From Paraplanobispora takensis (lineage in GTDB: Bacteria > Actinomycetota > Actinomycetes > Streptosporangiales > Streptosporangiaceae), in the NCBI RefSeq assembly GCF_016863195.1, contig NZ_BOOK01000070.1:1-43569 (forward strand): a DNA stretch of 43,569 bases. The letters are read 5' to 3'. This document shows positions 34,849-43,217 of this stretch, piece after piece. Each line of letters begins with the position of its first letter. Position 1 is the first letter of the stretch. The notes under the pieces were generated by a model, which was not told where the DNA came from, made no database searches, and saw only the letters and a list, made by a program, of their open reading frames with translations. A program made the translations under genes and the position numbers.

Positions 34849-35607
34849 ATGGCCCATCCGACGGTGGCCGTGCTGGAGCGGCACCTTCATCTGTACCGGC
34901 GGCTGTGGCGGGCCTCGGTGTTCTCCTCCTTCATCCTGCCGGTGCTGTTCCTGATCAGCATCGGCATCGGGGTCGGCGGCTACGTCGGCCAGATCCAGGG
35001 GGTCGACTACCTGGCGTGGATCGTGCCGGGGGTGATGGCCTCCACCGCCTTCCAGATGGCGATCGGCGAGTCGACCTACTCGGTGCTGGGCGACTTCAAG
35101 TGGGTGCGGGCCTACCACGCCATGCGCGCCACCCCGGTCGAGGTCCACGACATGGTGGCCGGCTGGATGCTCTACATCCTGTTCCGCGTGGAGATCGCCG
35201 CAGTGGTGTTCCTGGGCGTCACCGGCCTGTTCGGGGCGCTGCACTCGCCGTGGGCCGCGCTCACACCGCTGATCGCCGCACTGGTGGCGGTCGCCGCGGC
35301 GGCGCCGGTGACGGCCTTCGCCGCCAGCATCGAGCACGACAGCTATTTCGCGCTGCTGTTCCGGTTCGTCATGATCCCCTCGACGCTGTTCGCCGGGGTG
35401 TTCTTCCCGGTGGACCAGCTGCCGGAGCCGGTGCGCCTGCTGGCCTACCTCTCGCCGCTGTGGCACGGGGTGGAGCTGAGCCGGGCCGCGACGCTGGGCG
35501 TCGCCCCCCCGTGGCCCGCGGCGCTCCATGTGGGATGCCTGGCGCTGTTCGCCGTCGCCGGGCTGGCGTGGGCCATGACGGCCTTCCGCAAGCGACTTCA
35601 GGACTGA
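34849..35607 (+). CDS. ABC-2 type permease (NodJ/DrrB-like), first
   Basis: A 252-residue protein starting 3 bases after the ATPase stop. About six membrane segments, including SSFILPVLFLISIGIGVGGYV, a TAFQMAIGESTY loop and the ABC-2 signature region AFAASIEHDSYFALLFRFVMIPSTLFAGVFFPVDQLPEPVRLLAYLSPLWHGVELSRAA, typical of NodJ-type permeases. Confidence 0.9.
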   Translation: MAHPTVAVLERHLHLYRRLWRASVFSSFILPVLFLISIGIGVGGYVGQIQGVDYLAWIVPGVMASTAFQMAIGESTYSVLGDFKWVRAYHAMRATPVEVHDMVAGWMLYILFRVEIAAVVFLGVTGLFGALHSPWAALTPLIAALVAVAAAAPVTAFAASIEHDSYFALLFRFVMIPSTLFAGVFFPVDQLPEPVRLLAYLSPLWHGVELSRAATLGVAPPWPAALHVGCLALFAVAGLAWAMTAFRKRLQD

Positions 35608-35611
35608 GGCC

Positions 35612-36415
35612 ATGGTTACCACGATGCTGGCCGCCCGGATCTCCCCCTCCCGGGTCGGCGCGGTGATCAACCGCAACGTGGGGGCGCTGCGCAGCGGCCC
35701 GTCCTACTGGCTGGTCCTGCTCTCGGGCTTCTTCGAACCGCTGCTGTACCTGCTGTCGATCGGCATCGGGGTGGGCGCGCTGGTCGGCCCGATCACCCTG
35801 CCCGACGGGCGGGTGATCGAATACGCCCAGTTCGTCGCCCCGGCGATGCTGGCGGTCTCGGCGATGTCGGGGGCGCTGTCGGAGACGACGTTCAACTTCT
35901 TCTTCAAGATGAAGTACGCCAAGACCTTCGAGGCGATCCTGGCCACGCCGGTCAAGCCGTTCGAGATCGCGCTGGGCGAGCTGTCGTGGGCGCTGGTGCG
36001 CAGCTCCGTCTACACCGGGGCGTTCCTGGTGGTGATGGTGGCCCTGGGACTGACCTCACCGGGGTGGGCGCTGGCGGCCCTGCCGGCGACGCTGCTGGTG
36101 GGCCTGGCCTTCGGCGGCGTCGGGATGGCCATCAGCACGCTGATGCGCGGCTGGCAGGACTTCGACATGCTCACCACCGGGCAGTTCGCCCTGTTCCTGT
36201 TCTCCGGGACGTTCTCCCCCGTGCAGGACTACCCGGCGGCGATGGAGATCCTGGTGGCGGCCACACCGCTGTACCACGCGGTGGAGCTGGTGCGGGGCCT
36301 GGCGATCGGCGAGCTGAGCTGGGGGCTGCTGGGCAACACGGCGTATCTCCTGGCGATGGGCGCCGCGGGCCTGGTCTTCGCGGCCCGGCGCATCCAGCGC
36401 ACCCTGTGCGTGTGA
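35612..36415 (+). CDS. ABC-2 type permease (NodJ/DrrB-like), second
   Basis: A 267-residue protein four bases after the first permease. The same fold (GFFEPLLYLLSIGIGVGALVG, FSGTFSPVQDYPAAMEILVAATPLYHAVELVRGL) but a diverged sequence, so the exporter works as a heterodimer with two different membrane subunits and one ATPase. Ends one base before a GC-rich hairpin. Confidence 0.9.
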   Translation: MVTTMLAARISPSRVGAVINRNVGALRSGPSYWLVLLSGFFEPLLYLLSIGIGVGALVGPITLPDGRVIEYAQFVAPAMLAVSAMSGALSETTFNFFFKMKYAKTFEAILATPVKPFEIALGELSWALVRSSVYTGAFLVVMVALGLTSPGWALAALPATLLVGLAFGGVGMAISTLMRGWQDFDMLTTGQFALFLFSGTFSPVQDYPAAMEILVAATPLYHAVELVRGLAIGELSWGLLGNTAYLLAMGAAGLVFAARRIQRTLCV

Positions 36416-36443
36416 GCCGGCCGGCGGGTTGATGCAGGCCGGC
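36416..36443 (+). terminator. Hairpin after the ABC exporter operon
   Basis: GCCGGCC and GGCCGGC arms with a 14-base loop directly after the stop codon. No T-run. Confidence 0.45.
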
Positions 36444-36530
36444 CTGCTCTGGGTGATCCTCCGTGCCGGGTCGTCTCTCAAGGACAGGCGGCAGAGCCGC
36501 TGAGCGCGCGGAAGGGGGAGACCGGGGATT

Positions 36531-36854
36531 TCAGGGAGGGGGAAGGGTGAACGGGGTGGCGGAGAGGACCGCGGAGACGGGGATGGGCCCGTAGATGTGC
36601 GGGAAGGCCTCGGCGGCGCCCGGGGGCACCTCCAGGCGCACGTCCAGCCCTTCGGGGTCGACGGTCAGCAGGGTCAGCGGCTCGGTGACGTCGCGGTAGT
36701 ACCGCCTCACCACACCGGCCAGCTGGACGTGGTCGGCGCAGGCGTGGATGAAGCCCTCCTGCTCCAGGGTGCGGCCCAGCGTGGAGATGCGATACTCCCC
36801 CGCGGCGCGGGCCCGGTCCCAGTCGGCGCTCAGCGCCAGGTGCAAAATCGTCAC
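36531..36854 (-). CDS. DUF952-family protein
   Basis: A 107-residue protein from GTG 36854 (TILHLALSADWDRARAAGEY). The segments STLGRTLEQEGFIHACADHVQLAGVVRRYY and LTLLTVDPEGLDVRLEV, then FPHIYGPIPVSAV, are the DUF952 signature, a fold distantly related to ADP-ribosyl-binding enzymes. No ribosome-binding site before the start, so possibly leaderless. It is convergent with the ABC exporter genes. Confidence 0.88.
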   Translation of the reverse strand: MTILHLALSADWDRARAAGEYRISTLGRTLEQEGFIHACADHVQLAGVVRRYYRDVTEPLTLLTVDPEGLDVRLEVPPGAAEAFPHIYGPIPVSAVLSATPFTLPPP

Positions 36855-36913
36855 CGGACCAGTGTGCCCGGCCGGGCCTGTCGGCCGGAGAGGTCCCCCG
36901 GGGGATCGGCCCG

Positions 36914-37474
36914 TCAGTCGCGGGCCTGCCACTCGCGCCGCAGGATCGCGTAGACCAGCTCGTCGGTCCACTGGTCCTTGACCCACTCGTTCTCCACCAG
37001 GTGAGCCTCGCGGCGCATGCCCAGCCGCTCCAGCACCCGGGCCGAGGCGGTGTTGCGGGCGTCCAGGCGCCCGGTGATCCGGTGCAGGTCCAGTCCTTCG
37101 AAGCCGAGCCTCAGCAGGACCCGGCCCAGCTCGGTGGCGTACCCCTTGCCGTGGTGGCCGGGGTGGAAGACGTAGCCGATCTCGCCGGAGCGGTGCACGC
37201 GGCTGTGCCAGAACAGCAGCCCGTCGCCGATGACCTCCCCGGTGTCGGCGACCTCCGCGGCCAGCGCCAGGGCCTGGCCCTCCTCCAGCAGCTGCGTCTG
37301 CGACAGCTTGATCTCCAGAGCCTGACGGACCTGCTCGCGGTCACGGGGTCCCCAGTACAGATAGCGGGTGACCTCGGGCAGCGACTGGAAGGCGTACATG
37401 GCCTCCAGGTCGTCGGGGGTGTAGGGGCGCAGCAGGAGGCGTTCGGTGCGGATCGGGTATTCAGGCTTCAGCAC
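36914..37474 (-). CDS. GNAT-family N-acetyltransferase (RimJ/RimL-like)
   Basis: A 186-residue protein from GTG 37474. It starts IRTERLLLRPYTPDDLEAMYAFQ, and the acetyl-CoA motif is GYVFHPGHHGKGYATELGRVLL, followed by LHRITGRLDARNTASARVLERLGMR, typical of Acetyltransf_3/RimJ-like enzymes acting on amino termini or small amines. Two tandem copies of GATATTTCCACAC (37512-37539) lie in its upstream region. Confidence 0.9.
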   Translation of the reverse strand: MLKPEYPIRTERLLLRPYTPDDLEAMYAFQSLPEVTRYLYWGPRDREQVRQALEIKLSQTQLLEEGQALALAAEVADTGEVIGDGLLFWHSRVHRSGEIGYVFHPGHHGKGYATELGRVLLRLGFEGLDLHRITGRLDARNTASARVLERLGMRREAHLVENEWVKDQWTDELVYAILRREWQARD

Positions 37475-37511
37475 CCGGCCAGCCTAGGACAGGGCAAAGG
37501 TGGCAGGCGAT

Positions 37512-37539
37512 GCGATATTTCCACACTGATATTTCCACA
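37512..37539. repeat. Tandem GATATTTCCACAC repeat
   Basis: Two copies of GATATTTCCACAC in direct repeat, one base apart, in the gap upstream of the minus-strand GNAT gene. Possible activator sites. Confidence 0.5.
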
Positions 37540-37636
37540 CCGGTGTTCCCGCGCGTTCCCGCATCCGCGGCCCGGACGTCTCCTCCCCGGCCATACGGCG
37601 CCGCCACGCATCACGCCCCGGCGGCGCCGCGGGCGG

Positions 37637-37963
37637 TCAGTGGGCGCCCCCGGCCAGGTTGAGCACGAGCACCCCGCCGATGATCAGGACGATTCCCGCG
37701 ATCTTGGCGAGTGAGATGGTCTCGCCGAGGAACAGCACGCCGATCGCGGCGATGGCGGCGGTACCGGCCCCGGCCCACACCGCGTAGGCGACGCCGACCT
37801 CCATCTGCAGCTTCAGCGCCTGCGACAGCAGGTAGAAGGCGGTGCCGTACCCGGCCAGCACCACCAGCGACCAGCCCTTGTGGGTGAAGCCCTCGCTGAG
37901 CTTGAGCGCGGAGGTGGCCAGCACCTCCGCGACGATCGCACCAGCCAGCATAAACCAGGCCAT
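37637..37963 (-). CDS. Small multidrug resistance (SMR) family exporter
   Basis: A 108-residue protein from ATG 37963 with GGGAGAG upstream. Four membrane helices. The essential Glu is Glu13 in GAIVAEVLATSALKLSEGFT, with the SMR signature VAYAVWAGAGTA in helix 3 (about 60-70) and a final LIIGGVLVLNLAG. It works as a dual-topology dimer coupling proton entry to export of cationic compounds or guanidinium. It starts 43 bases after the upstream DJ-1-type gene and is probably co-transcribed. That gap is too short for a guanidine riboswitch. Confidence 0.93.
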   Translation of the reverse strand: MAWFMLAGAIVAEVLATSALKLSEGFTHKGWSLVVLAGYGTAFYLLSQALKLQMEVGVAYAVWAGAGTAAIAAIGVLFLGETISLAKIAGIVLIIGGVLVLNLAGGAH

Positions 37964-38006
37964 ATATGGACTTCTCTCCCAAACGAACCCGTACGGGCAT
38001 CCAAGT

Positions 38007-38702
38007 CTAGGAGGTGAGACGCTCCAGCAGCCGGGGGTGGCCGGCCAGCGCCGTCGTCAGCGTGCTCATCACCAGCGGCGCCAGCGCGGGCCGGTCGACC
38101 GCCTGCCAGTCGATGGGCCCGTGCGGCGGCTGCGGGTCGTACTCGATCATGAGCTGGACGGTGCGGGCCATCTCCTCACCCGCCAGCCGGGCCACCAGCG
38201 CCAGCGCCATGTCGATGCCGGCCGAGACCCCGGCCGCGGTGACGACGGGACCGTCCTGTACGACGCGCTCGCCGACCGGCACCGCATCCAGCCTCGCCAG
38301 CAGCTCCAGGGCCGCCCAGTGGGTGGTGGCGCGCCGGCCCCGCAGCAGCCCCGCCGCCCCCAGCAACAGCGAGCCGGTGCACACCGAGCCGATCACCTCC
38401 GCCCGCCGCGCGGCGAACCGGATGCGCTCCAGCAGCCGATCGTCGGCCATCGCCGCGAAGGTCGGCTCCACCCCGCCGGGCACGATGACCGCGTACGGCG
38501 CCTCCTCCTTCTCCAGTTCCTCGAAGGTGTGACTGGGCGCCAGACTCAGCGGCGTGTCGGTGGGCATCGCCCGGCGGGCCTCGGCGGCCACCACGATGCG
38601 CCAGGAGGGATCGAAGGCAGCGAAAACCGACATCACCTGCAACGGGCCGACCAGGTCCAGGGCGGTGATCCCGGGATAGAGCACGAACGCGACGGTCCTC
38701 AC
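38007..38702 (-). CDS. DJ-1/PfpI-family protein (isonitrile hydratase-like)
   Basis: A 231-residue protein from GTG 38702, with AGAGGAGA upstream. Begins TVAFVLYPGITALDLVGPLQVMS. The nucleophile elbow is VIGSVCTGSLLLGAAGLL, the catalytic Cys in SVCTGS, and THWAALELL follows. This pattern matches the isonitrile hydratase/ThiJ subgroup rather than proteases. It is the first gene of a two-gene unit with the SMR exporter. Its substrate is unknown. Confidence 0.88.
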   Translation of the reverse strand: MRTVAFVLYPGITALDLVGPLQVMSVFAAFDPSWRIVVAAEARRAMPTDTPLSLAPSHTFEELEKEEAPYAVIVPGGVEPTFAAMADDRLLERIRFAARRAEVIGSVCTGSLLLGAAGLLRGRRATTHWAALELLARLDAVPVGERVVQDGPVVTAAGVSAGIDMALALVARLAGEEMARTVQLMIEYDPQPPHGPIDWQAVDRPALAPLVMSTLTTALAGHPRLLERLTS

Positions 38703-38983
38703 GGAAATCTCCTCTCGTCCTCCCCACCGTGGCCGGGCCCGCCGCCGGGGCGCGAGCCGCGGCCGCGCGCCGGTCCGGATTCTTGGGCGCCCTGTCTTTT
38801 CCCGCCGACCCCGGCATCCCGCCCCGGCTCCCCTGCGCCGCCCCGGGGCCCGCAAGCGCGCGGCGACCTGCGGATCGCAGGGATCCGGACCGGGGCGCCC
38901 GCGCCTCCACCGCGACGACACGATCACCCCCATCACCGCGAAGCCCTTGCGAGCGGAGTCGAAAGCGTGTTCCACTGATCCGC

Positions 38984-39940
38984 ATGGGATGGGACTCCCC
39001 CGCGTTGCTGGCCGCGGCCCCCGACACCCGGCCCCGCATCGAACGCACCGCGGTGACCCGGGTCCACGGCGCGCTGACCTGCTACGAGGTCAAGGCGCGC
39101 ACCGCCCTTGAGGCGGTCGCCGACGGCTGGGCGCTCAGCCCCTACCGCGGATGCGCCCACGCCTGCCGCTACTGCTCGGCGCGGCGCGGCCACCGCTACC
39201 TGGGCCTGAACACCGGCACCGACTTCGACTCGCGGATCGTCGTGCGCACCGACATCGTCCGGCGGCTGCGCGCCGAACTGACCGGCAAGTGGGACGGCGG
39301 CCACATCTCGGTGGGCCTGTCGGGCGACTGCTACCAGCACGCCGAGGAGATCTACAAGCTCATGCCCTCGCTGACCGGCGCGCTGGCCGAGGCCGGGGCC
39401 GAGTTCACCGTGCACACCAAGAGCCCGCTGATCCTGCGCGACGCCGACCTGCTGGCCGACCTGCCCGGAGCGGGCGTGATGGTCTCGGTCGCCTTCGTCG
39501 ACGACCAGATCCGGCGCGCCGTCGAACCGGGCGCGCCCAGCGCGCAAAAGCGCCTGGAACTGGTGGCGGAGCTGAGTGAGCGCGGTGTGCCGTGCGGCGT
39601 GGCGATGGCGCCGATCCTTCCGCTGCTGACCGACTCCCCCGACCAGCTGACCGCCACCGTGCGCCGCATCGCCGCCGCCGGAGCCCTGAGCCTGTCCCCC
39701 CGCGTGCTGCGCCTGCCGCCCGGCGCCCGCGAGTGGTACCTGTCCTGGCTCGCCGAACGCCACCCCGGCCTCGTGGCGCGCTATCAGGAGCTGTACGGCA
39801 AGGGCCCCGACGCCGATTCCGGCTATGTCACCCGCCTCACCGCCCAGGTGCAGGCCCTGGCCGCCCGCTACGGGCTGCAGACCGGCCGCCCCCCGGCCCA
39901 GCCCGCCGAGGCCGCCGCCCGCCAGCTGTTCCTCATCTGA
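38984..39940 (+). CDS. Rv2578c-family radical SAM protein
   Basis: A 318-residue protein from ATG 38984. The Fe-S cluster motif is CxxxCxxC in RGCAHACRYCSAR, near residue 60. Downstream segments GLSGDCYQHAEEIYKL, FTVHTKSPLILRDADLL and VAFVDDQIRRAVEPGAPS place it with the spore-photoproduct-lyase-like, Rv2578c type. It would cleave S-adenosylmethionine to start radical chemistry on nucleic acid or another substrate. No ribosome-binding site is seen, so translation may be leaderless. Confidence 0.88.
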   Translation: MGWDSPALLAAAPDTRPRIERTAVTRVHGALTCYEVKARTALEAVADGWALSPYRGCAHACRYCSARRGHRYLGLNTGTDFDSRIVVRTDIVRRLRAELTGKWDGGHISVGLSGDCYQHAEEIYKLMPSLTGALAEAGAEFTVHTKSPLILRDADLLADLPGAGVMVSVAFVDDQIRRAVEPGAPSAQKRLELVAELSERGVPCGVAMAPILPLLTDSPDQLTATVRRIAAAGALSLSPRVLRLPPGAREWYLSWLAERHPGLVARYQELYGKGPDADSGYVTRLTAQVQALAARYGLQTGRPPAQPAEAAARQLFLI

Positions 39941-40006
39941 GGCCCGGCCCCCTTCCCCTTCGCTGCCGGGGTGCCTGCTTTTCGATGGGTTTCACAATCC
40001 CATCGG

Positions 40007-40022
40007 CTTTACAATGTAGATT
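40007..40022 (+). repeat. CTTTACAATGTAGATT motif, copy C
   Basis: Exact consensus, 66 bases after the radical SAM gene and 60 before the PhyH gene. A 7-bp inverted repeat (CGATGGG 39983-39989, CCCATCG 39999-40005) sits immediately upstream. Confidence 0.75.
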
Positions 40023-40082
40023 TCAAAGTCCGGCGCGGAAAACCTTTCGACAGGGGCCGGGAGGGCGGCCTAACGTGCGGGC

Positions 40083-40844
40083 ATGCAGATGATCGAACGG
40101 TTCCTCGCCGACGGCTTCGTCAAGATGGAAAGCGCGTTCCCGGCGGAGCTGGCCGAGCGGGGCCGTCAGATCCTGTGGCAGCAGATCGGGCTGAGCCCCG
40201 AGGACCCCGCGGGCTGGACCAAGCCGGTGGTGTGGGCCATGGACCACAGCGGCAGCCCGGTCTTCGATCAGGCGGTCAACGCCCCGGCCCTGCACGAGGC
40301 CTTCGACACCCTCGTCGGGCCCGGCCGCTGGGTGCCGCGCCGCGAGGCAGGCGTCTTCCCCATCCGCTTCCCCGTCAACCCGCCCGACGACGACCGCGGC
40401 TGGCACATCGACGCAAGCATCGACCGCGGCGACGGCACCTACGGTGTCAACCTGCGCTCGCAGGGCCGGGCGCTGCTGCTGCTGTTGCTGTTCTCCGACG
40501 TCGGACCCGACGACGCCCCCACCCGCATCCGCGCCGGCTCCCACCTGGACGTGCCCAAACTGCTGCAGCCGCACGGCGAGCAGGGCGTGGAGTTCTTCGA
40601 GCTGGGCCCGCTGGTGGAGGCCGCCAGCGCCCACCGCCCCGTGGTGCACGCCACCGGGCGGGCCGGGGACGTGTTCGTGTGCCACCCGTTCCTGGTGCAC
40701 GCCGCCCAGGAGCACACCGGCACCCGGCCCCGGTTCATGTCCCAGCCTCCCCTGCTGCCGACCGGGCCGCTGGAGCTCGACCGCCCCGACGGCGCCCACT
40801 CCCCCGTCGAGCAGGCCATACGGCTCGGCCTGGGCCTGGCCTGA
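40083..40844 (+). CDS. Phytanoyl-CoA dioxygenase (PhyH)-family protein
   Basis: A 253-residue protein from ATG 40083. Iron ligands His108 and Asp110 (RGWHIDAS) and a distal His at 201 or 206 (VCHPFLVHAA), with an Arg a few residues on for 2-oxoglutarate. The ATG follows TAACGT by 6 bases, so the message may be leaderless. Members hydroxylate lipids or secondary metabolites. The actual substrate cannot be guessed here. Confidence 0.88.
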   Translation: MQMIERFLADGFVKMESAFPAELAERGRQILWQQIGLSPEDPAGWTKPVVWAMDHSGSPVFDQAVNAPALHEAFDTLVGPGRWVPRREAGVFPIRFPVNPPDDDRGWHIDASIDRGDGTYGVNLRSQGRALLLLLLFSDVGPDDAPTRIRAGSHLDVPKLLQPHGEQGVEFFELGPLVEAASAHRPVVHATGRAGDVFVCHPFLVHAAQEHTGTRPRFMSQPPLLPTGPLELDRPDGAHSPVEQAIRLGLGLA

Positions 40845-40950
40845 TCGGGCTTCGTTCAGCGGTTCTTCTCGAGAATCGCCTCCTGGGCGGTGAGACCGCC
40901 GTAGACGACGCGGTTCCTTCTCCGATCTTCGGCGTTTCCCCCGACCCTGG

Positions 40951-40966
40951 CTTTACAATGTAGATT
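40951..40966 (+). repeat. CTTTACAATGTAGATT motif, copy D
   Basis: Exact consensus, 106 bases after the PhyH gene and only 20 bases before the end of the convergent membrane-protein gene, so no annotated gene lies downstream of it on the same strand. If it is a promoter, it would make antisense RNA to that gene. Confidence 0.75.
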
Positions 40967-40986
40967 CACGAAGGGTATGGGCCGCC

Positions 40987-41985
40987 TCACGACCACGGCG
41001 CCGTGGGATACCACGGGATGATCTCCCGCCGGGCGAGCATGCGCACGTCCCAGTACAGGAAGGTGAAGACCCCGGCCACGATCAGGGACACGGCGGTCAG
41101 CGCGGCGATGCGGGAGGGCTTGGCCGTCAGCCACCGCTGCAGCCGGCTGCCGGCGGCATAGGACAGGACGACGAACAGCACCGCCATGATGAGGATGTTG
41201 CCCAGCGACTGCAGTACGAAGGCCGCCGCGCCGTACAGCGGGTTGCCGCTCTCGGCGGCGTCCCGGAACATCTGCCGGAACAGCGGGAACGGCCGCCCGA
41301 TCAGGAAGGCGCCGATCAGCGCGCCCATGAACACCATCGGGGCGTTGGGAAAGCGCCGCGACAGGCGGGCGAACGGGTCGGGCACCAGGCCGAGCGCGGC
41401 CAGCCCCATGTAGATCATGACCAGGCCGATCACCCCGTAGACCACCATCGACTGGATGCCGCGCGGCGACAGAGACCCGGGCACGTTCTGCGCGGTGGAG
41501 AACTGCGGCATGGCGGTGCCGACGAATCCGACGAGCGCCCCGTAGAGCGCCGAGACGACCGTCATGCCGACCGCCAGCCAGCCCAGTGGCTTGAGCGTGT
41601 GCACCAGGCGGCCCCACCGGCTCCCGACGCCGCCCAGCATCGGCGCCACCGCGCCGAACGCGGCGATGTTGCAGGCCGTGAACGACCCGGCCAGCCCGCT
41701 GACGAAGGCGAAGGCGATGCCCGCGGCGATGCCGGCGATCGGTGTCTGCTTGGCGTCGTGCCCCAGCAGCGTGTTGGCGACGTTGTCGCCGATGGTCTGG
41801 TCGACGAACTCCGCCGACCAGACCACGGTCAGCAGGAAGCCCACCAGGCTGCCGACCAGGATGATCAGCCCGCGCCTGCGCGGGAAAGCGCCGTTGACGA
41901 AGACGGAGGTGGCCGCCGCGGCGGGTTGCGCCACCGGCCGGCCGGGCCTGTCCGATGGGGCCGCGACGATGTGGTCTTGCGCCAT
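40987..41985 (-). CDS. Polytopic membrane protein, CcdA-like pattern
   Basis: A 332-residue protein from ATG 41985 with GAGGAG upstream. About eight hydrophobic segments, including GLIILVGSLVGFLLTVVWSAEFV, SGLAGSFTACNIAAFGAVAPMLGG and MVFMGALIGAFLIGRPFPLF. The paired half-structure and the single conserved Cys in SFTACNIAAF resemble CcdA/DsbD-type or sulfur-transport membrane proteins, but the normal Cys pair is absent, so an electron-transfer role is doubtful. Three tandem 13-bp repeats precede it. Confidence 0.7.
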   Translation of the reverse strand: MAQDHIVAAPSDRPGRPVAQPAAAATSVFVNGAFPRRRGLIILVGSLVGFLLTVVWSAEFVDQTIGDNVANTLLGHDAKQTPIAGIAAGIAFAFVSGLAGSFTACNIAAFGAVAPMLGGVGSRWGRLVHTLKPLGWLAVGMTVVSALYGALVGFVGTAMPQFSTAQNVPGSLSPRGIQSMVVYGVIGLVMIYMGLAALGLVPDPFARLSRRFPNAPMVFMGALIGAFLIGRPFPLFRQMFRDAAESGNPLYGAAAFVLQSLGNILIMAVLFVVLSYAAGSRLQRWLTAKPSRIAALTAVSLIVAGVFTFLYWDVRMLARREIIPWYPTAPWS

Positions 41986-42019
41986 GGGCGTCTCCTCAGA
42001 CGAGCACAACGGTTGTCAG

Positions 42020-42058
42020 AGCACGACAGGACAGCACGACAGGACAGCACGACAGGAC
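42020..42058. repeat. Three tandem copies of a 13-bp repeat
   Basis: AGCACGACAGGAC repeated exactly three times (42020-42032, 42033-42045, 42046-42058), 35 bases upstream of the membrane-protein start. Possibly regulator-binding sites or slippage. Confidence 0.9.
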
Positions 42059-42230
42059 CTCGCACGGTGCGGCGCCGGCACCCGGATCGCAGCCGCCCGT
42101 CCCGCCCGGGGGGGACGTCCCCGGCCCACGGCCGCCGCGCCTCCCACAGGATCCGGTGGTACGGCGGGCGGTTCTTCTCCCAGATTGCGCGATGGATAAT
42201 CGGACCAACTTCGGCGATCAAGGGGCGGCG

Positions 42231-43163
42231 ATGCGGCGCACATGGCGATGGGGGGCTCTTGCTCTCGCGGTGACGCTGTCGGCCGTCTCCGGGTCCTCGG
42301 TGGACGCGACGGCCAGGAAGGACTTCGTCCGCTACGCCGACGACAGCTGTCTGGGTGAGGACGAGGAGTACTACGTCTGCGCGCCGTGGCGGCTGTCGCT
42401 GAGGAACGGAAAAGTGATCCGCCTGAAGGAGGCCCGGGTGTTCACCGGGCCGGGAAGAGGGGCCCGGGCGCCCTTCGCCCTGTCGCCGCACGGCAGCAAG
42501 GCTGCCTATTTCCGTCTGAAGGACGGCGCCCTGGTCGTGCGTGACGTCACCACCGGCGTCGCGCGCGCCGTACCGGGGATCAAGTGGCCCGTAGAGCTCC
42601 CCCTGCAGATCGGCCTCTCACCCGGCGGGCGCTTCGTCACCCTGCGAGGCGATCATCTCGAGCCGCGCCGGGTGCTGGACACCGTCACCGGCCGGACGCA
42701 CCCGCTGCCCGCCCTGCGGGTCCCGTGGAGCTTCAGCCCCGACAACGCCTATCTGCTCGCCTACGAGGGCGACAACACGGTCGTGGTGTACTCGACCGCC
42801 GACTGGAGCGTGGTGCGCAAGGTCCGCACGCCCCCGGGCGCGCTCCACATGAACGGCACGACGATCGCCTACATCGACCGCGGACACCGCCGGGACGGAA
42901 CCCACCGCATCCGGTTCGTCGACCTGGCCACCGGCCGCCCGGCCGAGGCTCCGCTGGAGATCCCCTTCGGTGAGGAGGGGCGGTGGCTGCTGTGGGACCG
43001 GGCCGGCAACCTCGACCTCCTGACCAGAGTGACCGAGAGCTCCCACGGAGACCTCACCACCTTCCGCTGGCGCAGGGCCAGCGACGACATGCGCGTGCTC
43101 GACACCTTCACGAACCGCTCACGTGACGAGATCGACGTCATCGCCGGGCTGCCCGACCTCTGA
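42231..43163 (+). CDS. Secreted beta-propeller-like protein
   Basis: A 310-residue protein from ATG 42231 with AGGGGCGG upstream. The signal peptide has RRTWRW, then hydrophobic GALALAVTLSAVS and probable cleavage after about residue 28. The mature part shows repeated blade-like strands (VVRDVTTGVARAVPG, LGLSPGGRFVTLRG, FSPDNAYLLAYEGDNTVVVYS, LWDRAGNLDLL) as in TolB/WD40-type propellers. Probably exported. The binding partner is unknown. Confidence 0.75.
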   Translation: MRRTWRWGALALAVTLSAVSGSSVDATARKDFVRYADDSCLGEDEEYYVCAPWRLSLRNGKVIRLKEARVFTGPGRGARAPFALSPHGSKAAYFRLKDGALVVRDVTTGVARAVPGIKWPVELPLQIGLSPGGRFVTLRGDHLEPRRVLDTVTGRTHPLPALRVPWSFSPDNAYLLAYEGDNTVVVYSTADWSVVRKVRTPPGALHMNGTTIAYIDRGHRRDGTHRIRFVDLATGRPAEAPLEIPFGEEGRWLLWDRAGNLDLLTRVTESSHGDLTTFRWRRASDDMRVLDTFTNRSRDEIDVIAGLPDL

Positions 43164-43217
43164 TCACACCGGCCGCGCCTGCGCGCCGTACGGCATGCCG
43201 CTCACGCGCGGGCCGCG

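Noticed and set aside
37964-38006. Guanidine riboswitch before the SMR gene
   Set aside because: Only 43 bases separate it from the preceding gene, too few for the aptamer, and no conserved element is visible.
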